Positions 1 to 6,322 of a stretch of 40,495 bases of DNA are shown one piece after another. Each line of letters starts with the position of its first letter. Within the stretch, counting starts at the first letter, position 1. The translations under genes were made by a program, and so were the position numbers. Source of the DNA: an uncultured Bacillota bacterium (GTDB taxonomy: Bacteria > Bacillota > Clostridia > Peptostreptococcales > Anaerovoracaceae); contig CAMOXP010000001.1 of assembly GCA_946629205.1 (NCBI GenBank), positions 1 through 40,495 of the forward strand, in the 5' to 3' direction. The notes below the pieces were generated by a model, which was not told where the DNA came from, made no database searches, and worked only from the letters and a program-made list of their open reading frames with translations.

Positions 1-122
1 ATATTCGCTTAAATAACTCTGCTATTCTATTGAACTTCCGATTTGAACTTCCGATGCACCGAAATACCGACGCTCTATTTTTCGATTTAAGCGATTTTAA
101 ATACCCCTTTTAATATATATGT
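1..122. other. Non-coding region downstream of the LysM gene
   Basis: No open frame of useful size lies here. The stretch is AT-rich and repetitive. It holds a perfect 13-bp tandem repeat (30-55) enclosed by a 10-bp inverted repeat (TCGCTTAAAT at 5-14, its complement at 85-94). The element CCGA recurs at 38, 51, 59 and 67. I see no stem followed by a T-run that would make a convincing intrinsic terminator for the LysM gene ending at 123. Confidence 0.6.
30..55. repeat. Perfect 13-bp tandem repeat
   Basis: The unit TTGAACTTCCGAT occurs twice head to tail (30-42 and 43-55) without a mismatch. It sits in non-coding DNA about 70 nt beyond the stop of the LysM gene. Its role is unknown: it could be a protein-binding site or a slippage duplication. 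Confidence 0.8.
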
Positions 123-485
123 CTAAAGATTTTCGGGTATGGTCAGGATCATTCCTGACTGTATGCTCCCATCCGGGATATCGTTCGCCTGACAGATCTC
201 ATATACAGCTTCTCTTGTATCTGTGTCATCGCTTTTGAAATGCTCTGCAATGTCCCAGACTGTGTCACCGGCTGTGACTTCTACAGTAACAGAATCCTTT
301 GGTATATCCAGCGCGATTGCTTCATCGGATCCGGTTATGAATCCAAATGCTCCGATTGCGATTCCCATCACGATCACTAAAAATGTGATGAATCTGAAAT
401 TTGACTTGATCCTGTATTTTCTGTGTGCCTTTCTGTGCGAGTTTCTGCGTGCTGCTCTGTGTGTATTTCTGCTTCTCGTACTCAT
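123..485 (-). CDS. YneA-like SOS cell-division suppressor (TM + LysM protein)
   Basis: A 120-residue protein with a very basic cytoplasmic N-terminus (Arg/Lys/His-rich, residues 1-30), one membrane segment (about 32-51) and an extracytoplasmic LysM domain (about 66-117, with the typical AGDTVWDIA start). LysM domains bind peptidoglycan. The same size and layout are found in B. subtilis YneA, which delays division during the SOS response. The upstream region has a near-consensus promoter with three LexA-type boxes, which strongly supports the SOS role. An AGGAG Shine-Dalgarno lies 9 nt before the ATG. The basic N-terminal tail is longer than I recall for YneA, so orthology is not certain; a general LysM envelope protein is the alternative. 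It is the last gene transcribed in the window. Confidence 0.8.
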   Translation of the reverse strand: MSTRSRNTHRAARRNSHRKAHRKYRIKSNFRFITFLVIVMGIAIGAFGFITGSDEAIALDIPKDSVTVEVTAGDTVWDIAEHFKSDDTDTREAVYEICQANDIPDGSIQSGMILTIPENL

Positions 486-521
486 CTGTCTGTTCTCCTT
501 TCCTTCCCTTTTATATCTCCT

Positions 522-535
522 TGAACGTTTGTTCT
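522..535 (-). promoter_or_regulatory. LexA-type SOS box 1
   Basis: On the minus strand the site reads AGAAC-AAAC-GTTCA, 8 of 10 half-site positions matching CGAAC-N4-GTTCG. It lies just downstream of the predicted transcription start of the LysM gene (about 543), where a bound repressor would block elongation. Confidence 0.65.
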
Positions 536-549
536 TTTCTGTTTTCTAT

Positions 550-578
550 ACAATAGCAGAATATATGTTCGCTGTCAA
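550..578 (-). promoter_or_regulatory. Sigma-A promoter of the LysM gene
   Basis: A perfect -35 TTGACA (573-578) and a -10 TATTGT (550-555) are separated by exactly 17 nt. The predicted start gives a leader of about 58 nt before the ATG at 485. The strong -35 and three overlapping or flanking LexA boxes describe a promoter that is strong when derepressed. Confidence 0.8.
558..571 (-). promoter_or_regulatory. LexA-type SOS box 2 (inside promoter spacer)
   Basis: On the minus strand the site reads CGAAC-ATAT-ATTCT, 8 of 10 half-site positions. It fills almost the whole 17-nt spacer between -35 and -10, so bound LexA would directly exclude RNA polymerase. Confidence 0.75.
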
Positions 579-587
579 CAGGAAATG

Positions 588-601
588 CGAACAAATATTC
601 G
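588..601 (-). promoter_or_regulatory. LexA-type SOS box 3
   Basis: On the plus strand the site reads CGAAC-AAAT-ATTCG, 9 of 10 half-site positions, and it is embedded in the inverted repeat GCGAA-N6-TTCGC (587-602). It lies 10 nt upstream of the -35, spaced about 30 nt from box 2, which would suit cooperative binding. Confidence 0.75.
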
Positions 602-666
602 CGTTTTAGCTTATAATACATTAAGGTAGACGATAAGGAAGAATGTAACTGACCTGATAGAGAATA

Positions 667-1398
667 TTACAAGTTAAGGAGTTTGTCAGTGAGCTTATAG
701 GCTGTGTCGAGGATCTTCTTGCGGAAGATAACGCCGAGGATGAGGAGCACCAGGGCAACTGCTGCGATGATCGCAGCGCTGGTGTACCCCCCTGCTCCGA
801 CCTGCTGCCCAATGAAGAGACATCCCAGCATGCCCGGGATCCGGGCAACCATAGACACGATAAGATAGGGCCGGAGTTTCAGAGTTGATATACCTGCAGC
901 ATAGCTGCACAGGTCTTTCGGGACGCCCGGAATCAGGAAGATGACAAACGTTACAATCAGTCCTTTAGGGCTGTTCATCAGGTCCAGCATCTCAGTGACT
1001 TTGCGTTTGCCGAAGAAGAGATGGATCGCGTCCCGTCCCAGAAGCCGCGCAATATAATACGCCAGTGTAGATCCAATGCCGATGCCTATTATAGAGAGGA
1101 TAAGCCCAAGCAGGGCCCCGTACAGATAACCACCGGCAAACTGGAGGGCCTGTCCCGGGATCACACTCAGCACGACCTGAAAGATCTGGCATCCAACATA
1201 GATCAACATGCTTTCCTTTCGGTAGGACCGGAGCGTGTTTTCCAGTTCTTTGATGTCGGAAAACCGTTCAATCAGATCATGCTGAAAGAAATAGATATAC
1301 AAAGGCACCCCAACGAGGATCACTGCCAGAGCGATCAGTTTGACGATAGCCAGAACACGTCTGCGTTTATCCAGTTTTGAAGTGCCTTCCTGTGTCAT
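667..1398 (-). CDS. TVP38/TMEM64 family membrane protein
   Basis: A 243-residue polytopic inner-membrane protein of the VTT/SNARE-associated (DedA-related) superfamily. Hydrophobic segments occur near residues 16-36, 64-82, 92-118, 147-170 and 206-224. The family motifs are present: FAGGYLYG (87-94) and the re-entrant FLIPGVPKD...YAAG signature (154-169). Related proteins act in lipid scrambling or undecaprenyl-phosphate recycling, but the substrate of this one cannot be told. It starts 11 nt after the stop of the PLP-enzyme gene with no clear Shine-Dalgarno, so it is probably translated by coupling. It is the last gene of the long run that starts at efp. No intrinsic terminator is visible between its stop and the LysM promoter. 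Confidence 0.85.
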   Translation of the reverse strand: MTQEGTSKLDKRRRVLAIVKLIALAVILVGVPLYIYFFQHDLIERFSDIKELENTLRSYRKESMLIYVGCQIFQVVLSVIPGQALQFAGGYLYGALLGLILSIIGIGIGSTLAYYIARLLGRDAIHLFFGKRKVTEMLDLMNSPKGLIVTFVIFLIPGVPKDLCSYAAGISTLKLRPYLIVSMVARIPGMLGCLFIGQQVGAGGYTSAAIIAAVALVLLILGVIFRKKILDTAYKLTDKLLNL

Positions 1399-1409
1399 AT
1401 TAATGATTT

Positions 1410-2687
1410 CTAAACGATTCCAAGAGCATCCAGGGCCTTGATGACGCCGAACTTCGAATGTTCATAGGTCAGGCCGCCCTGGAAATAAACGTTGTAGGGT
1501 TCTCGCATCGGCGCATCCGCAGAAAGCTCAATGGATGATCCCTGGACAAAAGCGCCTGCAGCCATGATGACCGGATCCTCATATCCGCCGGTTGGAATCG
1601 GCACTGGCGTCACATTGGAATCGATAGGCGCGGCCAGCTGGACGCCTTTGCAGAAGGCCGTGACCTTATCGGCTGTTCCCAGTCTGACGGCCTGGATGAT
1701 ATCACTTCTCTTGTCTGAAGATCCCGGACAGACTTCGTATCCAAGTTTCTCAAACACTTTCGCGCAGAGAATCGCGCCCTTTACAGCGCCGTTTACGGTC
1801 TTAGGAGCAATAAACAGCCCCTGGAGCATGGTTCTGGTCTGTCCGAATGTCAGACCGCATTCTCCTGCTGTTCCAGGCGTCGTCATACGGTAGCTGACCT
1901 GTTCGATAAGCTCCTCGCGTCCTGCGATGTATCCGCCTGTCAGAGCCAGGCCGCCGCCCGGATTCTTGATCAGGGATCCTGCCATAATGTCCGCGCCGAC
2001 ATCCGTAGGCTCTTTGACATGCAAAAACTCACCGTAGCAGTTGTCCACAAAACAGATAAGGTTCGGATCGATGCCATGGACGAAGGAAGCCCATTCCTCG
2101 ATCTGTTCGATCGTGATGGCTTTTCTCCAGCCGTATCCGGTAGAACGCTGCAGACAGACCATTCTCGTATCCGGCGTGATGGCTTTTGCCAGAGCATCAA
2201 AATCGATTTCGCCTTCAGGAGTAAGTTCCACCTGGTCATATGTGATGCCGAAATCCTTGAGAGTGCCTTTGCCGTTTCCGCGGATGCCGATGGTTTCTTC
2301 CAGCGTATCGTAAGGTCCGCCGGTGCTGTAGATCATCTTATCTCCGGGTCGTAGAACGCCTGTGAGGGCGAGACTGAGGGCGTGGGTACCGTTGACGATG
2401 ATCGGTCTGACAAGGGCGGCTTCCGTATGGAACACATCAGCGAACAATCGTTCTGTGGCATCTCTGCCCATATCATCATATCCGTAGCCTGTGTTCCAGG
2501 CAAAATGCCTGTCGCTGATTCCGTTCTTCTGGAATGCGTCGAGCACCTTGTACTGGTTGTAGGTCATAATGTCATCCAGCTCATCGAAAAGCGGACGGAT
2601 TTCCTGCTCACAAGTGTCTACAAGGTCCAGAATCTGCTCTGAAATACCGAATTCTTGATTCAATAAAGAATAAGTATTATTTTTCAT
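1410..2687 (-). CDS. Methionine gamma-lyase family / 'aluminium resistance' PLP protein
   Basis: A 425-residue PLP-dependent fold-type I enzyme of the Cys/Met-metabolism superfamily, the YnbB group often named aluminium resistance protein. The likely Schiff-base lysine is K241 in SLIKNPGGG, and the cofactor-ring aspartate is D215 in FVDNCYGEF. The N-terminal TGYGYDDMGR segment (66-75) is typical of this group. The enzyme has the scaffold of C-S lyases, but its substrate is not established and the metal-resistance name should not be taken literally. An AGGAG sits 6 nt before the ATG. The start overlaps the stop of the secreted repeat protein by 11 nt, so translation is probably coupled. Confidence 0.85.
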   Translation of the reverse strand: MKNNTYSLLNQEFGISEQILDLVDTCEQEIRPLFDELDDIMTYNQYKVLDAFQKNGISDRHFAWNTGYGYDDMGRDATERLFADVFHTEAALVRPIIVNGTHALSLALTGVLRPGDKMIYSTGGPYDTLEETIGIRGNGKGTLKDFGITYDQVELTPEGEIDFDALAKAITPDTRMVCLQRSTGYGWRKAITIEQIEEWASFVHGIDPNLICFVDNCYGEFLHVKEPTDVGADIMAGSLIKNPGGGLALTGGYIAGREELIEQVSYRMTTPGTAGECGLTFGQTRTMLQGLFIAPKTVNGAVKGAILCAKVFEKLGYEVCPGSSDKRSDIIQAVRLGTADKVTAFCKGVQLAAPIDSNVTPVPIPTGGYEDPVIMAAGAFVQGSSIELSADAPMREPYNVYFQGGLTYEHSKFGVIKALDALGIV

Positions 2688-4251
2688 AGAAATCTCCTAT
2701 TGCCTGCGTTGTAAAGGTGTTGTAGTTAAAGAACATCATGATCGGCCATTCTTTTCTCGATGTCGTCGGGTGTTTCATCAGGAAACGATCAAAACTCTTC
2801 TGCCTCATTTCAGTGAGATTTGAGAGTCGCGCTGTCTCGACCTTTCCCAGCTTGACCTGCCACTTAAGAACCGGAAATCCTCCCGGCCCATAGAAACCCT
2901 GTGTGTTCTCCACATAAAAAGGTCCCAGTTTGGAGGCGCCGTTGATGAGCGTCGCCTGTGCGATCTTTTCTGTTCCTTCTCTGTAGTTTACGGCTTTGCC
3001 GGAAAAGTCGCTCCCGACGCCCTTGACTCTTGATGTACTCAGGTAATAATTGTTTTTGATAAACGGTTCTTCGCTGTTTTTTGATTCGTTCAGGTAACTG
3101 CCGATCACGCCGCCGGAAATGTCGGAATTGTTGATGGATCCGGCGTTGTAGCAATCGGATATCTTCACTCCTTTAACGCCGACGATCCCGACAACGCCTC
3201 CCGCATATCCGCGGATGTTGTCCGTGTTGATCACAGCGTTGTTGTGAACAGTGATGTGCCCGGTGTTGTAACTGCTGGTGACTTCAGAACCGCTGGCGTT
3301 CATATATCCGACGATTCCTCCTGTGCCTTCTGTCCCCGAGAAAATATTTCCGGCGTTGAAGCATCTGTCAATCACTGAGTACTCACTGACTGATCTGCCG
3401 GCCACACCGCCGGTCCCGTAGGTCGTGGCACCGCGGACGGTAGAGCGGACTTCCCCTCGATTACCGCATTTCTTTATTGTTCCCCAGTTTTCGCCGACCA
3501 CACCGCCGACTTTCAAAGTGCCTTTGACATTACCGTAATTCATGCTGCCGGAAATAGTACCGCCGTCATTGAATCCGGCGATTCCGCCGGTTTTGGCTTT
3601 GCCTGAAACATCAGCCCCCGACGCGCAGTTCCAGATGATGCCGTTTTTTGAAACATAACCTGCCAGACTGCCGCATACCGGGCCGCTTGATTTCACCGTT
3701 CCTTCGACCGTGAGGTCTCGGACTGTGCCGTCCAGGTAGCCAAAAAGACCTGCATAGCCGCCGTTTTCTTTAATGGTAAGACCTTTGATCGTATGACCTG
3801 CGCCATCGAAGATACCACGGAAAGCGATTTCTTCGCTTCGTCCAATCGGCGTAAAGTCCTCTTTCAGTGTGATACTGCGTCCGAGCCTGATGGTCACGCC
3901 TTTGAAATCTTCATACTGATTGGCTGCGTATCCATCGAAATGTCCTTCGTTCACCAGATTGGCAAGCCCCTGCAGCTGGGATGCTGTCGTAATTGTGTAG
4001 ATTCTCTGTCCAGGATGATCGATGAACCAGGAAGTACTGAACGCATCGAAAAACGCAGCGTTTTCATCATCCTCAGTATTCGCTGCATTATCGCCATTGA
4101 CTTCAACATATCTGCCATCATCATCTATATAATAGTACGTGTAGTCATCATCATTGTCTGTATTATTGCCGATTTCCGCAAACACCGGCGATACACTGCC
4201 GAGCGCAAACAAAGCTGCAAGCAGCACCGGCAAGATATTTACTTTGCGCAT
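2677..4251 (-). CDS. Secreted GLUG-type beta-helix repeat protein
   Basis: A 524-residue exported protein of unknown function. A signal peptide spans residues 1-25 with a V-F-A cleavage site, followed by an acidic Asp/Asn/Tyr linker (26-65). A conserved entry module follows, with ITTASQLQGLANLVN, FTPIG and IFDGAGHTIKGL elements (86-160). Then come six imperfect repeats, each with a GG[IV][AVI]G core (near 223, 249, 281, 311, 351 and 380) and a [CY]xNxG element, as in GLUG-motif right-handed beta-solenoids. No LPXTG or S-layer domain is visible at the C-terminus. An in-frame ATG 33 nt upstream is less likely: the chosen ATG directly precedes the signal peptide, follows GGAAGGAGAG, and lies 2 nt after the recombinase stop. 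The role may be surface attachment, but this is inference. Confidence 0.75.
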   Translation of the reverse strand: MRKVNILPVLLAALFALGSVSPVFAEIGNNTDNDDDYTYYYIDDDGRYVEVNGDNAANTEDDENAAFFDAFSTSWFIDHPGQRIYTITTASQLQGLANLVNEGHFDGYAANQYEDFKGVTIRLGRSITLKEDFTPIGRSEEIAFRGIFDGAGHTIKGLTIKENGGYAGLFGYLDGTVRDLTVEGTVKSSGPVCGSLAGYVSKNGIIWNCASGADVSGKAKTGGIAGFNDGGTISGSMNYGNVKGTLKVGGVVGENWGTIKKCGNRGEVRSTVRGATTYGTGGVAGRSVSEYSVIDRCFNAGNIFSGTEGTGGIVGYMNASGSEVTSSYNTGHITVHNNAVINTDNIRGYAGGVVGIVGVKGVKISDCYNAGSINNSDISGGVIGSYLNESKNSEEPFIKNNYYLSTSRVKGVGSDFSGKAVNYREGTEKIAQATLINGASKLGPFYVENTQGFYGPGGFPVLKWQVKLGKVETARLSNLTEMRQKSFDRFLMKHPTTSRKEWPIMMFFNYNTFTTQAIGDFYEK

Positions 4252-4253
4252 AA

Positions 4254-5399
4254 TCAATCTCTCTCCTTCCGTTCTAGCTCCCATTCCATGTCTTTCACTA
4301 AATCCCTTTTTACATTTTTCTTATGATTCGCGTACAGCTGCGTTGTCGTCACCTGCTCATGATCCAGCAGCGCCTGTACGTCAAATATCGAATTTCCTCT
4401 GCCTATCAAACTCGTTGCGGCAGTTGCCCTCAGTTTGTGAGGGCTGTAACCGGCCTTTCTGGAAGTGGAAAGCCCGATGGAAGTATATTTCTTGACAAGA
4501 TCTCTGATCGCGCGTTCTGTCATGCGTTTGCCCTGCAGCGACAGGAAGAGCGCGTCTTCGTGCCCGGCCGCGATACGTTCATCATCGACTCTTTCGTTTT
4601 CGAGATAATCCGTGATGACATCGGTGACAGAACGGTTCAGCGGCATAATTGCTTCTTTGTCTCTCTTTCGGTAGATCTTGAATTCGCCTCTGCTGAAATT
4701 GAATGACGAAACATTCAGCTGCTGCAGTTCAAAGAGCCTCAGGCCATAGGTTATGAAGAGTATCAGAATGGCTTTGTCTCTCCTCTTTGTCTTCTCCCAG
4801 TACTGGTGCTCCTTCGGCGTCAGATTGGATCCTGTCGTCACAGCATCCAGCATGATCATGACCTCGTCATCCTGCAGGGCTTTGATTTCCCGTTCACTCG
4901 GCTTCGGCACACGGATCGGATCAAATGCGTCCGTGATATTCTTTTCAATCAGCCCGTCCCGGTAGAGCTGTTTGAACAGAACGGAGACAGAGGATTTCTT
5001 TCTCGCCAGCGTCTTGTTCGTATTCTCATAGAGAATGATTTCATTCTCTTTTTCCACCTGGTAGCTGCGGCAGTAGTCGATGAACATATTGACGTCGACC
5101 GCCCTGATTTCGTTGAATTCTTTGATGGTGATATCCCGGATGGTATCAGCCTGCGTCAGACCTGTCTGCTCGATCAGATACTGACAAAAGAACCGGATGT
5201 CTGTCAGATACGCCAGTCTGGTCTTGGGAAGCACGTTCCCTTTAAGATAAGCAAAGAACCCCCTCATAAAGGTCGGGAGCTCTTTCTCTATATTCACGCA
5301 TTTGTTTACTGTTTCGTGCTCTTTGAGAACGATATTGTCAGGCTTCTCGCTTCTGTTATGCAGCCGCACTGTCTTATTTACAGTCTTTTCTCCAGCCAA
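4254..5399 (-). CDS. Tyrosine-type site-specific recombinase (Xer/integrase family)
   Basis: A 381-residue lambda-integrase-family protein. A SAM-like DNA-binding domain spans about 40-150, and the catalytic domain about 170-365. The full catalytic set is visible: R221 (YGLRLFEL), a lysine in the beta-hairpin (K245 or K248), H321 and R324 (HKLR), H347 (LDHEQ) and the nucleophile Y356 (TTTQLYANH). The start is TTG, 9 nt after AAAAGGGG, and overlaps miaA by 22 nt. No integrase-linked genes, att-like repeats or excisionase are nearby. Coupling on both sides and its place in the mutS-mutL-miaA operon suggest a resident chromosomal enzyme, perhaps Xer-like, rather than a recent mobile element. The target site is unknown. 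Confidence 0.85.
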   Translation of the reverse strand: MAGEKTVNKTVRLHNRSEKPDNIVLKEHETVNKCVNIEKELPTFMRGFFAYLKGNVLPKTRLAYLTDIRFFCQYLIEQTGLTQADTIRDITIKEFNEIRAVDVNMFIDYCRSYQVEKENEIILYENTNKTLARKKSSVSVLFKQLYRDGLIEKNITDAFDPIRVPKPSEREIKALQDDEVMIMLDAVTTGSNLTPKEHQYWEKTKRRDKAILILFITYGLRLFELQQLNVSSFNFSRGEFKIYRKRDKEAIMPLNRSVTDVITDYLENERVDDERIAAGHEDALFLSLQGKRMTERAIRDLVKKYTSIGLSTSRKAGYSPHKLRATAATSLIGRGNSIFDVQALLDHEQVTTTQLYANHKKNVKRDLVKDMEWELERKERD

Positions 5400-6313
5400 T
5401 TGATAAAACCCCTTTTCGCTTCTTCATCATTTAAGTATTCCGATAAATCGAACATGTTGATTGTAGCATATCTGCGGAACCATGTTAACTGTCTTTTTGC
5501 ATAATGTCTAGTGTTTTTTTTGATTTTTTGAACCGCGTCCTCCAATGTAGTTTCACCATCCAGATATTCGATGATTTCCTTGTAGCCGATTCCTTTCATA
5601 GAGATGTCTTCGGCGGTCAGTCCCATCGCCGTAAGAGACCTCACTTCGTCCACGAGGCCGCGTTCGATCAGCAAATCGACTCTTCTGTCGATCCTTTCAT
5701 ACAGTTCCGCCCTGTCCCGCGTAAGGCATACCAGCAAAGGCTCATAGGCATTATTCTCCGCCACGCCCCGGTCGAACGGGCGGACCTTCCCTTCCCCGGC
5801 CTGCAGCCGCTCGATCGCACGGATGACTTTTTTGATATTGTTCGGATGGATCCTGTCCGCTGCTTCCGGATCCAGATCACGAAGGATATCATGAACAGCC
5901 TGCGAACCTTCAAGTTCTGCTTTTGCAGCAAGTTCTTCCCGGAGAGCTTCGTCTCCTCCTGCAGATGCAAAATCCATATCGTACAGGATGGAATTCAGGT
6001 AAAGACCGGTTCCTCCTGAAATTATCGGAAGTCTTCCCCGCGCCATAATATCATCGATGGCTTCTCTGGCGAGGACCTGATAACGCGCCACCGAAAAGTC
6101 CTCCCTGGGATCCAAAAAGTCGATCAGATGATGAACAGCCTCCTCCCTCTCCTGCCGGGTAGGCTTGGCGCTTCCGATGTCCATATATCGATAAAGCTGC
6201 ATGGAATCACAGGAGACGATTTCTCCGTTGAATGCCTTTGCAGCCTCGATCGCGTATTCAGTTTTCCCGACAGCCGTCGGACCGGCTACCACAAGAATGC
6301 GTTTCTCTTTCAT
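5378..6313 (-). CDS. miaA: tRNA dimethylallyltransferase
   Basis: A 311-residue enzyme that transfers a dimethylallyl group to N6 of A37 in tRNAs reading codons that begin with U. The P-loop GPTAVGKT is at 11-18, the DSMQLY motif with its catalytic Asp follows at about 36-41, and GGTGLYLNSIL (about 101-111) forms the isoprenoid site. The HPNNIKKVIRAIE segment is also family-typical. Full length. It follows mutL by 9 nt, a very common arrangement in Clostridia. No good Shine-Dalgarno is seen before the ATG, so coupling to mutL translation is likely. The prenyl donor DMAPP comes from the MEP pathway, whose dxs and ispA genes lie in the same run. Confidence 0.95.
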   Translation of the reverse strand: MKEKRILVVAGPTAVGKTEYAIEAAKAFNGEIVSCDSMQLYRYMDIGSAKPTRQEREEAVHHLIDFLDPREDFSVARYQVLAREAIDDIMARGRLPIISGGTGLYLNSILYDMDFASAGGDEALREELAAKAELEGSQAVHDILRDLDPEAADRIHPNNIKKVIRAIERLQAGEGKVRPFDRGVAENNAYEPLLVCLTRDRAELYERIDRRVDLLIERGLVDEVRSLTAMGLTAEDISMKGIGYKEIIEYLDGETTLEDAVQKIKKNTRHYAKRQLTWFRRYATINMFDLSEYLNDEEAKRGFINWLEKRL

Positions 6314-6322
6314 TTTGGGCGG

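Noticed and set aside
1..8. Possible half LexA box (ATATTCGC) at the left edge
   Set aside because: It matches the right half of box 3, but the other half lies outside the window, so it cannot be judged.
80..130. dif-like site for the tyrosine recombinase
   Set aside because: AT-rich palindromic bases occur, but I cannot match two recombinase arms around a 6-8 bp spacer with confidence.
604..666. Terminator after the TVP38 gene
   Set aside because: Only direct repeats and 5-bp AT stems are seen; nothing resembles an intrinsic terminator.
2677..5399. Recombinase plus secreted protein as a mobile island
   Set aside because: No flanking repeats, no shift in base composition obvious by eye, and overlapping junctions on both sides argue for a settled operon.
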